This document shows positions 1 through 8,435 of a stretch of 64,000 nucleotides of DNA, one piece after another. The notes under the pieces are model-generated. The model was not told where the DNA came from and ran no database searches. It saw only the letters and a program-made list of their open reading frames with translations. The position numbers were made by a program, and so were the translations under genes. The stretch covers positions 1-64,000 of the forward strand of contig NZ_SLWR01000021.1 of assembly GCF_004345665.1 (NCBI RefSeq), in the 5' to 3' direction. The stretch comes from Kribbella antiqua (lineage in GTDB: Bacteria; Actinomycetota; Actinomycetes; Propionibacteriales; Kribbellaceae). The first letter of the stretch is position 1; the number at the start of each line of letters is the position of its first letter.

Positions 1-69
1 AAGTTAAGCCCGACAGCGCCGATGGTACTGCGACCGGGAGGTCGTGGGAGAGTAGGACGCCGCCGGACA
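1..69 (+). rRNA. rrf: 5S rRNA, 3' end (partial)
   Basis: The first bases match the conserved 3' part of bacterial 5S rRNA: the AAGTTAAGCCC loop segment, the GGTACTGC stretch, and the terminal GGGAGAGTAGGACGCCGCC block. The 5' part lies outside the window. A strong terminator follows at once, so this is the end of an rrn operon. The exact 3' end is estimated from family alignment and could differ by a few bases. Confidence 0.93.
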
Positions 70-77
70 TTCACACT

Positions 78-112
78 GTTAAGGGCCACCCCCACCGGGG
101 GTGGCCCTTAAC
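78..112 (+). terminator. rRNA operon terminator hairpin
   Basis: A perfect 16-bp inverted repeat (78-93 with 97-112) with the 3-nt loop ACC, about 10 bp after the 5S end. The stem is GC-rich in the middle and ends in TTAAC; a short T-containing stretch follows. It is the natural terminator of the rrn operon. Being symmetric it would also stop transcription coming from the broken minus-strand gene next to it. Confidence 0.92.
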
Positions 113-399
113 ATTTGTACCGCTACACGGTCACGGATGAAGATGGGTACGCCGTCGTGGTGGTCGCCGTTCCAGCCGTCGGTTGCTTCGAAGGTGCCGC
201 GGTCGGCCACGATCGCGCCCGTCTTGAGGAAGTCGGCGGTGATCTAGCCTTCGGCGCCGTCCAGCTGGTCGAGGGGTATGCCGAGGTTCCATTCGTGCAG
301 GCGCACTCCGCCGTCTCCCAGGCCGTTCTGCAGTGTCTCGTTGGGGCCGGCGACGCAGCCGTCGAGGGACATCGACATGTAAAGCACGGTTGCGGACAT
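113..399 (-). pseudogene. Broken dihydrofolate reductase-like (RibD C-terminal family) gene remnant
   Basis: The minus strand encodes MSATVLYMSMSLDG followed by CVAGPNE, the typical N-terminus of the RibD_C/DHFR-like family in actinobacteria (start ATG at 399, preceded by a good GAGGAG ribosome site). The frame meets an in-frame TAG at 246-244. In the same frame it then continues with family-like sequence (TGAIVADRGTFE, then GWNGDHHDGVPIFI). It runs into the rRNA terminator without the C-terminal half; intact members have about 180-200 residues, here roughly 95 codons remain. The intact start signal with an internal stop and a lost 3' half indicates a gene broken by rearrangement next to the rrn operon. 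A sequencing error could explain the stop but not the missing half. Confidence 0.72.
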
Positions 400-533
400 T
401 GCTGTTCTCCTCGTCAGGTGAGCTGTTCTCACCCAGGCGTCGAGGCTCCCAGCGAGATTCGACAGTCGGCCAGAGAGGGAGTCGGCCAGAGAATTGGGGA
501 GCTGGATCCGGGCGCGGCTCGTAGGGTGCTGGG

Positions 534-1028
534 ATGGAGCGTGCGGTGATGATGTTGATCGTCGGGTTGCCCGGGGCGGGGAAGACGACGTTGGCGCGGC
601 GGCTGGAGGAGGAGCGGGCGGCGCTCCGGTTCACGCCGGACGAGTGGATGGAGCCGTTGTTCGGGGTGAGTGAGGACGGCGGGCGCCGGTGGGTGCTCGA
701 GTCGCAGCTGTTCTGGGGCATGGCGGCGAGAGCTCTGACGCTCGGCGTCGACGTCGTCCTGGACTACGGCTGCTGGTCAGAGACCGAGCGCGACCTGTTC
801 CGGAACCGGGCGCACGAGGTCGGTGCGCGCGCGGACATCGTCGTACTCGATCCGCCGTTGGAGGTGTTGTGGCAGCGGCTCGAGGCGCGGAATGCGGCGC
901 TGCCGGCGGGGACGTTTCACATCACCCGGGAGGAGCTCCACGAGTACAACTCGAAGTTCCACGCGCCGGACGCGGCTGAGTTGGCCCGTTGGGACCGCTC
1001 AGTCGTATTGACCGACGTGCAGACCTAG
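534..1028 (+). CDS. P-loop kinase-like ATPase (AAA_33/zeta-toxin-like fold)
   Basis: A 164-residue soluble protein with a Walker A motif GLPGAGKTT at about residues 11-19, then the RFTPDEWM segment typical of small P-loop kinases in the AAA_33/chloramphenicol-phosphotransferase-like group. A VVLDYGCW strand follows in mid-protein, and the R-rich ERDLFRNRA helix could form a lid. These proteins phosphorylate small molecules or RNA ends; the substrate cannot be read from the sequence. ATG 534 is used; ATG 549 (MMLIVG) is an alternative start just before the P-loop. Upstream there is a 12-bp direct repeat (465-476 and 481-492). The stop codon shares the palindrome CTAG (1025-1028) with the stop of the convergent gene. 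Confidence 0.8.
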   Translation: MERAVMMLIVGLPGAGKTTLARRLEEERAALRFTPDEWMEPLFGVSEDGGRRWVLESQLFWGMAARALTLGVDVVLDYGCWSETERDLFRNRAHEVGARADIVVLDPPLEVLWQRLEARNAALPAGTFHITREELHEYNSKFHAPDAAELARWDRSVVLTDVQT

Positions 1029-1675
1029 ATCTCTGGGGCGATGCCGACGAGGGCGGCTGCGGCGCAGATGTGGACCGGGGTGAGGTCGGCGGGCGCGACC
1101 GGGGCTTGGAGCAGGGTGCCGCGCTCGAACGGGGTGAGGCCGATGTCGATGCCGTGGGCACCGGCGACGAGGCCGCGGACGTAGGTCAGCCAGCCCATCA
1201 TCGGGATGCCGCGCCGGAAGACGCCGGCTGCGGCGGCGAGCTCGGTGTCGGCGATGCTGGCCCACTCGGGTTCCCAGATGGTCACGACGGCACGCAGGAC
1301 TTGGGCGAAGCGTTCGGACTGGATGAGCGCGTCCTCGTCGCTCCAGTGCAGGGTGAGCTGGTCGGAGACGGTGGTCAGCGTGTCGCCCATGGACAGGTCG
1401 AACAGCCACGGAAGGTCGCCGGTGCTCTGCAGGTGGAGACGGGTCGTGCTCGTGCCGTTGGAGAGGACCTTGGTGGTCGCCTCGACCATCTCCTGGAGCG
1501 GTGTGGACCCGTCGGCCTCGAGCACGTGGTAGCCCCAGCGTTCGTCCTGGGTCCAGGCGTGTACGTCGGGAAACGCTACGGCGACGGCGGTCAGTGTGCG
1601 GCCTACGCGGAGGGCGCGGTGTTCGACGGACTCGTCACGATGACTCCACTGGGCGCGGAGGAGCCAGGATGCCAT
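1025..1675 (-). CDS. Hypothetical protein, possibly Imm52-type immunity-like
   Basis: A 216-residue soluble acidic protein without signal peptide or membrane segment. It starts MASWLLRAQWSHRDESVEH and has several W-rich segments (RWGYHVLE, LTLHWSDED, VTIWEPEWASIAD). The opening W-x-x-R-x-E-S layout and the VxIWEPEW segment recall Imm52-type proteins of polymorphic toxin systems, but I see no adjacent toxin and the match is weak. It converges on the kinase gene with overlapping stops. Function unknown. Confidence 0.6.
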   Translation of the reverse strand: MASWLLRAQWSHRDESVEHRALRVGRTLTAVAVAFPDVHAWTQDERWGYHVLEADGSTPLQEMVEATTKVLSNGTSTTRLHLQSTGDLPWLFDLSMGDTLTTVSDQLTLHWSDEDALIQSERFAQVLRAVVTIWEPEWASIADTELAAAAGVFRRGIPMMGWLTYVRGLVAGAHGIDIGLTPFERGTLLQAPVAPADLTPVHICAAAALVGIAPEI

Positions 1676-1871
1676 TCACGCCCTCCGATCGTCACACGGC
1701 CGGACCCGTGCGGCAGACGGTACGCCGGTGGTCGGGCGATTGGCCAGAGTTCCGCCTACTCGGCGTAAGCGGTTCTCCGGATGTTCCACCGCTCCAGTTT
1801 GAGCCATCGGCAGGTCGAGGGTCAGCACCGGGGTCCGGTTTTGGTAAATACACACCCGAAGTCGGTGAGAG

Positions 1872-1909
1872 CGCTACCGCGGCGGCGGGGGCCCGCGGCC
1901 GCGGTAGCG
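1872..1909 (-). terminator. Hairpin downstream of the aldo/keto reductase gene
   Basis: A perfect 12-bp inverted repeat (1872-1883 with 1898-1909) centred on a G/C-rich loop lies about 40 bp beyond the stop of the AKR gene in its direction of transcription. No T-tract is obvious, as usual for high-GC actinobacteria. The rest of the 270-bp gap between the AKR stop and the next gene holds nothing else recognisable. Confidence 0.55.
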
Positions 1910-1948
1910 GTGCGATCAGGCGGCAGGTGCGGTCGGCGGCAGGTGTGG

Positions 1949-3010
1949 TCAGGCGGCGGCGCGGTCGTCGGCGGGTCGGCGGCGCAGGTGGGCTTGCTGG
2001 ATGGCGGGTGGGTTGTAGGCCATGTCGAGTCGGCCGATGTCGGTGCCGGGCGGGACGATCTCGTCGATCTGGTCGAGGATCTCGTCGGTGAGCGTGACGT
2101 CGACGCCGGCGAGGAGGTCGTCGAGCTGCTCCATGGTGCGCGGGCCGATGATCGCCGAGGTCACGCCTGGGTGGGCGATCGCGAAGGCGATGGCTAGATG
2201 GGTCAGCGGCATTCCGGCGTACTCGGCGAGCTTGATGAGCTCCTCGACGGCATCCAGTCGGCGCTCGTCGCTCAGGTGCCTGAAGCCGAACCGGGATCGG
2301 TGCGTGGAGTTCTCCTGGCCTTTCCGATAGCGGCCGGTGAGCAGGCCGCCAGCGAGCGGGCTCCAGACCAGGGCTCCCATGCCGTACTCCTGGACCACAG
2401 GCAGGACCTCGCGCTCGATGCCGCGGTTGAGGATCGAGTACGGCGGTTGCTCGGTGCGCAGCCGGGTCAGTCCACGCCGTTCGGCGACCCAATGTGACTG
2501 GACGAGGTTCGACGCGGGCAGAGAGGAGGTACCGATGGCCCGGACCTTGCCGGCCCGCACCAGGTCGGTGAGCGCCGAGAGGGTCTCCTCGATGTCGGTG
2601 TCCGGGTCGGGTTGGTGAATCTGGAACAGGTCGACGTAGTCGGTGCCGAGGCGGCGCAGGGAGTCGTCGAGAGCCTGGATCAGCCAGCGGCGTGAGGCGC
2701 CCGATCGGTTCGGTACGACCGGGGTGGCGCCGGTGGGGTCGAAGTTCACCGGGAATCGGGCCTTGGTGGCGAGGACGACGTCGTCGCGACGTCCCTTGAG
2801 CGCCTTTCCGACGATCTCTTCCGACTCGCCCTGGGAGTACATGTCGGCGGTGTCGATGAAGTTGATGCCGGCATCCAGCGCCCGGTGGATGATGCGGATC
2901 GAGTCGTCGTGGTCGGGGTTGCCGACGGCCCCGAACATCATCGCGCCGAGTGCGTAGGGGCTGACCTTGACTCCGGTCCGGCCGAGAGTGCGGTATCGCA
3001 TCTGTGTCAT
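1949..3010 (-). CDS. Aldo/keto reductase
   Basis: A 353-residue NADPH-dependent oxidoreductase of the AKR superfamily (voltage-gated potassium channel beta/YajO-like branch). It begins MRYRTLGRTGVKVS and carries the catalytic tetrad: Asp and Tyr in FIDTADMYSQGE, Lys in VLATKARF, and His in LFQIHQPD. The cofactor-binding C-terminal signature is AIIGPRTMEQLDDL. Length and order are normal. It is divergent from the AraC-type regulator starting 73 bp away, a common arrangement in which the regulator controls the reductase. The substrate is unknown. Confidence 0.92.
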   Translation of the reverse strand: MTQMRYRTLGRTGVKVSPYALGAMMFGAVGNPDHDDSIRIIHRALDAGINFIDTADMYSQGESEEIVGKALKGRRDDVVLATKARFPVNFDPTGATPVVPNRSGASRRWLIQALDDSLRRLGTDYVDLFQIHQPDPDTDIEETLSALTDLVRAGKVRAIGTSSLPASNLVQSHWVAERRGLTRLRTEQPPYSILNRGIEREVLPVVQEYGMGALVWSPLAGGLLTGRYRKGQENSTHRSRFGFRHLSDERRLDAVEELIKLAEYAGMPLTHLAIAFAIAHPGVTSAIIGPRTMEQLDDLLAGVDVTLTDEILDQIDEIVPPGTDIGRLDMAYNPPAIQQAHLRRRPADDRAAA

Positions 3011-3083
3011 GCCGCCAGTCTGCTGTGGGTTTCTCGGACTCTGAATAGTTGTCAGTTCGTATTTCTTGCGCGAGAGTACGGGG

Positions 3084-4001
3084 ATGGATCAGTTGTCCGA
3101 GGTGTTCGACCTCGTTGAGGTTCGCGGGCTCATGTCGGGTGGATTCGCGGTGCGGGGCCCGTGGGTGTCGCGGACCGCGCTCGGCGACGAGCTGAAGTTC
3201 ATCGCGATGGTGGGCGGCCGGGCCCGGCTGACCACCGACGGGATCGACGGGCCGATCGAGCTCGAACCGGGCGACGTCGCCATCCTGAACCATCGGTCCT
3301 GGCTGGAGCTCGAAGGCGGCACCGGCGATGGGCCGCGCCGCGAGGTCGCGCCCGAGCAGGGTTTTCCGTTCACTCATCTGAGAGGTGCCGACACCGAACT
3401 GGATGACATCGTCATGGGCGGCCGCATCGATCTCAACCCGGCCGGCCAGGCGCTGCTGCTGCAGGCGCTTCCACCGATAGGGCATGTCCAGGCGTCGGCC
3501 GCTGCGGGGTACAACCTTCGTGGGAGTTTGCACCGCCTGTTCGACGAGGTGACCGCGAACAGATTGGGGTCCGCGTTCGCGATCCGGCAGCACACCCAGC
3601 TCGTGTTGCTCGAGATTCTGCGCGCGTACCTCGACCAGTCCGAGTTGCCGCCGGGCTGGCTTCGACTGCTGACCGACGTACGGCTGCGTCCGGCGCTCAG
3701 CCTCATGCACGGAGAGCCGGGGAAGTCGTGGGGTTTGGCAGAGTTGGCGCGTGCCGCGGCGATGTCGCGGACGTCGTTCGCTGAGCGGTTCCGTGCCGTG
3801 GCCGGCGTACCGCCGCTGACCTACCTCAACCGCTGGCGGATGCTGCTGGCGCAGCGTGCTCTCCGGGACGACGACGTTCGCGTCGGGTCGCTGGCGTTCG
3901 ACCTGGGATACGCGTCGGAGAGTGCGTTCAGTACGGCGTTCAAACGCGAGGTCGGCGAGTCACCACTGCGCTACCGGCACCGGGTACGCGAAGCACTATG
4001 A
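3084..4001 (+). CDS. AraC-family transcriptional regulator (cupin N-terminus)
   Basis: About 305 residues. The N-terminal half is a cupin-type ligand domain (AraC_binding_2/cupin_6 style, with IELEPGDVAIL). The C-terminal 100 residues form two helix-turn-helix motifs: WGLAELARAAAMSRTSFAERF, and LAFDLGYASESAFSTAFKRE followed by PLRYR, the classic AraC/XylS signature. ATG 3084 is preferred because GAGAGTACGGGG precedes it and the upstream TTG at 3066 has no ribosome site. It probably regulates the divergent AKR. Its end overlaps the SMC gene by 6 bp tail to tail. Confidence 0.9.
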   Translation: MDQLSEVFDLVEVRGLMSGGFAVRGPWVSRTALGDELKFIAMVGGRARLTTDGIDGPIELEPGDVAILNHRSWLELEGGTGDGPRREVAPEQGFPFTHLRGADTELDDIVMGGRIDLNPAGQALLLQALPPIGHVQASAAAGYNLRGSLHRLFDEVTANRLGSAFAIRQHTQLVLLEILRAYLDQSELPPGWLRLLTDVRLRPALSLMHGEPGKSWGLAELARAAAMSRTSFAERFRAVAGVPPLTYLNRWRMLLAQRALRDDDVRVGSLAFDLGYASESAFSTAFKREVGESPLRYRHRVREAL

Positions 4002-7000
4002 GGTCAGGGTCGGTGCCGGTACGTCGAGGGTGGGTGTGGCGCCACGGTAGGACTCCAGCCAGGTGCGGAGGAGTTCGACGCGGGCGGCGTACTCCTCGTT
4101 GCCTTTGACGACCGGTGCCTGGTTGTACGGCATGGTGTCGGAGCTGCGGCGGAGTTTGACGTACAGCCGAGACGAGGCCAGGGCGTAGCGTTCCATGTCG
4201 TCCTGCAGCGCCCCGATGACGGTGATGTTGCGGTCGCGGCCGATCTGCTCGAACAAGGCGACGGCTTCGCGGCGATGCTGCGAACCGAGGTTGCGGCCGA
4301 GTTCATCCAGGATCAGCAGCAGTGGACGGTCGGAGCCACCCGCGAGCGCCGCGGCGCAGACGAGCTTGACCGCCTTCTCGTCCATCTGGGCGGTGTTGCC
4401 CTTCACGTTGAACGCGGAGAACGGGCCGCCCTCGGAGCGCCGCCACTTGGGCGTGACCATCCAGCGCCACGGCTTGTCCGGCTCGGCCGGCGGGTCGGGT
4501 TCGGGGAACTCCAGCTTGGCGCCATATCCGCCGTACTGCTGATCCAGCCGGTCGAACTCCTGCGAGACCAGGCGGAGTCGCGCTTTGATGCCGTCGGCAA
4601 GGGATGCGCGGTGGGCGCGGGCCGTGCTCTCGGCTTCGGCGAGTCCTTCCCGGGCGCGTTCGAGGGCGGCGTTGCGTTCGGCGCGCTGGCTGGCGATCTG
4701 CCGTTGCTGCAGGCTGTCGAACGTCTCGTGCTGCGCGAGGTGGCTGCTGAGCGTCCGGTGCAGCGCCGGGACCAGGCCGACGCGGGACCCGAGGGTACCG
4801 TTCGTCCAGCCGTCCGGGCCGTTGAGGATCTCCCACAGCTCGGTCGGGATCTCCTCACGCGAGCGTGCGTTCGGGAAGCAGCGGCGGATCACATCGTCGA
4901 GTTGCGTACACGCCTGGTGGTTCCAGTCGGCCGTCGTACGGCGTTGTGCGTCGTCGGGCAGACCGAGGATGAACTCCTCGGCCTCAGCCGGGGTCGAACC
5001 CCAGGCCGTCGTACGGGTGACCAGGTCGAGTGAGGTCTGTTCTTCGAGCAGAGTCAGCCGGCGGCCGGTCAGGTCGTCCAGCATTCGCAGGTGGTCGCGG
5101 CGGGTCGCCTCCAGGTTCTTGAGGCGTTCGTCGCGGACGAGCTGCTGGCCGGCTGCGGCCTCGGCGGACTCCTTGGCCGCCTGCAGCTGTGGCGCCAGCG
5201 AATCCCGGTCGTTCTCGTGCCGGTCGATCGTCTCGCGGAGCGCGAGGATCTGCTCCTGCACCGACTCCGCGTCGGCGAGTGCGCGGGCGGCCGCCGTACG
5301 ACGCTCTGCCTGCTCGACCCGGGCACGCGCCTGCTCGAGCGCTGCCGATGCGACGGCGCGCGCTTCGGCTGCGGCCTCGACTCGGCGCCGGGCCGCGTTG
5401 ATCCGTGCGGTCCGGCCGGTCAGTGGCTCGTCGAACTGGCCGACCGCGACGACCCCGGCGACGTCGTCGATGCTCTCCTTGGTCCCTCGCTCCCCAAGTG
5501 CCGTGAAGAAGCCGTCGAGGTTGAACCGCTGGTCGGCCGACTTCGGTCCACGCTTGCTCGTGCGAGCGCCGGGCCGATTCGCCAGCACCAGCAGGAATCC
5601 GGCGTACCCGGCGTCAGCCAGCGCGGCCGACGCTACCGCGGCGTCGCCGAAGTCGATGACGACGGCTTCCCGGTACGGCGCCAGCCGCGGCTCCCACTCG
5701 GTACGGTCGGACGACGGCAGCTCGGTGATGTCGGTAAGCGCGCCACACTCGATGCCGGCGTTCTCCAGCACCTGCTGCTGCGGGGCCGACACGGTCTGAC
5801 CGCTCTCGGCCTCGCGCAACTCGGCACTCGCTAAGTCGACCGCAGACCGGGCGGCATGGTCGCGCCCGATGTGTTCCTCGAGTACGGCGCGAGCCTCGTC
5901 CTGCTCCTCGGCGGCTGCTGCCAGGTCACGGCCGTCCGCCGAGCGCCCTGCGTCCAGCAAGCGGCGGTGTTCCTGCCCGAGTCGCTCGAGCTGCTCACGC
6001 ACCGAACGCTGCGCGAGGTCGAGCTCGCGGTCGCGCGCGTCCAGCTTGTCCCGTTCCTGCCGGGTCAGCTGGACGTCCCGCAGCAACCCCTCTTCGTTGC
6101 CGAAGGCATCGATCTCGGTGTCGACCGCCTCGCGCCGCGCCTCCTGCTCGGCAACGCGTTCGTCGAGTACGGCGAGCTCCTGCAGGATCTCGCTGTTCCG
6201 GGCCTCGCCGTCGATGAGGTGTCGTGCACACCGCGCCTGCCAGGACTCCTTCGCCGCGGCGAGCGCATCCCGGGCCGCGCCACGCTGCAGGATGCCGGCT
6301 TCGACCGCCGCCATCTCCTGCTCCCAGCGTTGCAGGTCAGCGGTCGCCTGCTTGGTCGCCTCGCGCTGGGTGTGCTCGGCGGAACGATGCGCCTGCTCCT
6401 GCTCGAGTTCGTGATCGAGGCCGGTGAGTGTCGCGATCGCGTTGAAGATGCGGGCCGGGCCGAGTTCGTTCAGCGGCTCGGCGAGCAGGTTCGCGGTCGG
6501 GCTCGACCGGACCGAGGTCGACAGGAACGAGACGCACCGGACTTGGCCGCCGTACAAGACTGTGGACAGCTTGTTCGCGTGGAAGTCGGTGCGGCCGTTC
6601 GAGTGTGGCAGCGCGGCCCAGAGCGCGTCGGCGCCGGCTGCGCGCTCGGCCTCGGTCGCGCCGTACGGGACGTGCAGACCGTTCTTCCAGCGCAGGTCGA
6701 TGTACGACGCCTTGCGGTTGATCCGGATCCACACGGTGATCGCGGCCGCCTCGATCTCGGCGAGGTCGGTGAGGTCGGGGTCGGAGAAGACGCCGACGAT
6801 GTAGCCGCGGTCGACGTTGGACCAGTTGCCTTCCTGGCCGGCGGCCTCGGCGGTGAACAGCAGCTCAGCCGCGCCCGGAGCGCCGCTGGTCAGTCGCCAT
6901 TGGTCGTCGGCGTGCAGCAGGCTCAGCGCGGCGATCCAGGACGACTTGCCGGCGCCGTTCGAGTCGGTCGGACCCTGGCCGGCGACCGTGACGAGGCCCT

Positions 7001-7115
7001 GGCCGACCATCGGGATCGGGTGCGTCGACAGGCGTGATAGATCGACAACCTGTACGCCGAGCAGCACCTTGGACCCGAGGATGTCGAACGGGCCGTCCTC
7101 TGCGGGACTGCTCAT
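3996..7115 (-). CDS. SMC-like (MukB/MksB/JetC-type) coiled-coil ATPase
   Basis: A 1039-residue protein with SMC architecture. The N-terminal ATPase half has a P-loop in GPTDSNGAGKSSW (about residue 50). Two long alanine/glutamate/arginine-rich coiled coils (about 230-440 and 590-700) flank a hinge-like region (about 450-560, including REAVVIDFGDAA and LLVLANRPG). The C-terminal half has Walker B LLLILDELGRNLG and an ALQDD segment. The usual LSGGE signature is not visible; the equivalent place reads FNVKGNTAQMDEKAV. It is the last gene of a four-gene operon, starting with a 4-bp ATGA overlap. With the kleisin-like and winged-helix partners it should build a DNA-entrapping or loop-extruding complex of MukBEF/Wadjet type. 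It acts on DNA in the cytoplasm; its target (plasmid, phage or chromosome) is not known. Confidence 0.82.
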   Translation of the reverse strand: MSSPAEDGPFDILGSKVLLGVQVVDLSRLSTHPIPMVGQGLVTVAGQGPTDSNGAGKSSWIAALSLLHADDQWRLTSGAPGAAELLFTAEAAGQEGNWSNVDRGYIVGVFSDPDLTDLAEIEAAAITVWIRINRKASYIDLRWKNGLHVPYGATEAERAAGADALWAALPHSNGRTDFHANKLSTVLYGGQVRCVSFLSTSVRSSPTANLLAEPLNELGPARIFNAIATLTGLDHELEQEQAHRSAEHTQREATKQATADLQRWEQEMAAVEAGILQRGAARDALAAAKESWQARCARHLIDGEARNSEILQELAVLDERVAEQEARREAVDTEIDAFGNEEGLLRDVQLTRQERDKLDARDRELDLAQRSVREQLERLGQEHRRLLDAGRSADGRDLAAAAEEQDEARAVLEEHIGRDHAARSAVDLASAELREAESGQTVSAPQQQVLENAGIECGALTDITELPSSDRTEWEPRLAPYREAVVIDFGDAAVASAALADAGYAGFLLVLANRPGARTSKRGPKSADQRFNLDGFFTALGERGTKESIDDVAGVVAVGQFDEPLTGRTARINAARRRVEAAAEARAVASAALEQARARVEQAERRTAAARALADAESVQEQILALRETIDRHENDRDSLAPQLQAAKESAEAAAGQQLVRDERLKNLEATRRDHLRMLDDLTGRRLTLLEEQTSLDLVTRTTAWGSTPAEAEEFILGLPDDAQRRTTADWNHQACTQLDDVIRRCFPNARSREEIPTELWEILNGPDGWTNGTLGSRVGLVPALHRTLSSHLAQHETFDSLQQRQIASQRAERNAALERAREGLAEAESTARAHRASLADGIKARLRLVSQEFDRLDQQYGGYGAKLEFPEPDPPAEPDKPWRWMVTPKWRRSEGGPFSAFNVKGNTAQMDEKAVKLVCAAALAGGSDRPLLLILDELGRNLGSQHRREAVALFEQIGRDRNITVIGALQDDMERYALASSRLYVKLRRSSDTMPYNQAPVVKGNEEYAARVELLRTWLESYRGATPTLDVPAPTLTS

Positions 7116-7777
7116 GCGTCTTCCTCTCGTACTTCGGCGGTGTCCGGGATGCCGTTGCGGGCGCGGATGGCTTCGGCGATGGGGCTGGCTGGGGCGGCGG
7201 CGAGGATCAGCTGGTCCTGGAGGCGGCGTCGTGCTGCCGGGGTGAGCCGTTGCAGCTGTGGACCGGGGATGTAGCTCGGGCCGCCGGAGTGGTCGCCGGA
7301 CAGCTGGATGAGTCCGGCCGCGCGGAGTCGCTGCAGGGCGAGGCGTCGTTCCTCGCCGCTGATCTTCGTCGTACGCAGCTCGTCGACGGTCGTCGGGCGG
7401 GCCGACTTCCAGCTGTCGCCGGTCAGGATTCCCTCGCTGCGGGGGATCGCGACCGAGTGGATCAGCACGAGCACGAGCACCGCGCGATCGACCACCGACA
7501 ACGGCTGCCAGCCTTGCGCGGTCAGCGTCGCCGCGACGTCGTCCGCGTAGCCGGCGGTCCAGTGCGTCCCGTCGACGTGTACGAGCGTACGGCCGATCAG
7601 CTTCAGCATCTTCTGGACATGTCGACGAAGCGTCACGTCGCGCAGCCCGGCCAACTGCACCTCGGCCACCGGATGCGCCGCGTACTGCACCGCGCTGAAG
7701 GCGGCCAGCACCTCATCCCGCGCCCGATCACTCAAGTCCTGCAACAGAGGATCGAACAACGCATGCTGCTCACTCAT
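7112..7777 (-). CDS. Winged-helix, KITE-like subunit of the SMC complex
   Basis: 221 residues, no signal peptide. The core looks like a winged-helix unit: a helix AVLVLVLIHSVAIPRSEG, then DELRTTKISGEERRLALQRL and RAAGLIQL, ending in a basic helix LTPAARRRLQDQLIL. This matches the size and helix pattern of MukE/MksE/JetB-type KITE proteins that bind the kleisin. It overlaps the preceding gene by 8 bp and the SMC gene by 4 bp, so all are translationally coupled. The assignment rests on context and secondary-structure pattern rather than on a firm family motif. Confidence 0.6.
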   Translation of the reverse strand: MSEQHALFDPLLQDLSDRARDEVLAAFSAVQYAAHPVAEVQLAGLRDVTLRRHVQKMLKLIGRTLVHVDGTHWTAGYADDVAATLTAQGWQPLSVVDRAVLVLVLIHSVAIPRSEGILTGDSWKSARPTTVDELRTTKISGEERRLALQRLRAAGLIQLSGDHSGGPSYIPGPQLQRLTPAARRRLQDQLILAAAPASPIAEAIRARNGIPDTAEVREEDA

Positions 7778-8435
7778 CCGCCACCGCCGGCGCGGGTGGC
7801 GTGGTGAGCGCGGTGTCCGGCGAGGGAGGTCGCTCGCTCGGGCCAGGGAGGGGGTCCGGATCCTGCGTCGCGGGAGGCGGACTGGTGAGAACGGCTGGGG
7901 GTGGGTCGGGGAGGTGGCGGCAGAGGTCTCGGAGGGTGGAGAGGTCGGTGGGGGTCCAGGTGATGGTGCGGGGGCCGAGGCGGACTTCGCCGGCCTTCTC
8001 GTTCCAGAGGAGCCAGTGGGTGGCGTGCAGGCGGCGGAGGCTGCCGATGATCAGGGTGAGATCGCTCGACTGCTCCGGCCGTCCGCGCATTCCGGCGTAC
8101 ACGGATCGCACCTGCGCGAGCGTCCCGATGGCGCCCGGCCACGCGGGTCCGCTGCGGTCGGTCCAGCAGCAGGTGACGCAGATCGCCAGTACGCGCGCGG
8201 TCTCGTTCGGCTGCTCGACGGCGACCGGGGGAGTACCCAACTCCTCCAGCACCGTGTGCCCGGCGCCAGAAGGCAACGTCGGAACCAGCCACACACTCGA
8301 GCCGTCCGGCGAAACAGCACGCGTCAACCCCGCGACAGCGGGCGTATCCGGATCAACCTCGAGCGGCCCCGCGGACTGAACCTTCGCCCACCACAACGCG
8401 TTGTCAAGCCGCCGCTCAACAGCCTCCGTACTCAT
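7770..8435 (-). CDS. Second winged-helix, KITE-like subunit
   Basis: 221 residues starting MSTEAVERRLDNALWW. The middle (ARVLAICVTCCWTD, then SDLTLIIGSLRRLHATHWL, a beta-wing LGPRTITW, and a closing helix) follows the same pattern as the next gene's core. The two may therefore be diverged paralogues forming a heterodimer. The last 45 residues are a proline-rich disordered tail. ATG 8435 overlaps the stop of the kleisin-like gene (ATGA). Known MukBEF, MksBEF and Wadjet operons have one KITE gene; a second one here is unusual. Confidence 0.55.
   Translation of the reverse strand: MSTEAVERRLDNALWWAKVQSAGPLEVDPDTPAVAGLTRAVSPDGSSVWLVPTLPSGAGHTVLEELGTPPVAVEQPNETARVLAICVTCCWTDRSGPAWPGAIGTLAQVRSVYAGMRGRPEQSSDLTLIIGSLRRLHATHWLLWNEKAGEVRLGPRTITWTPTDLSTLRDLCRHLPDPPPAVLTSPPPATQDPDPLPGPSERPPSPDTALTTPPAPAVADE

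Noticed and set aside
1692-3710. 672-residue minus-strand open frame
   Set aside because: Runs antisense to or out of frame with the aldo/keto reductase and AraC genes, which carry clear family motifs.
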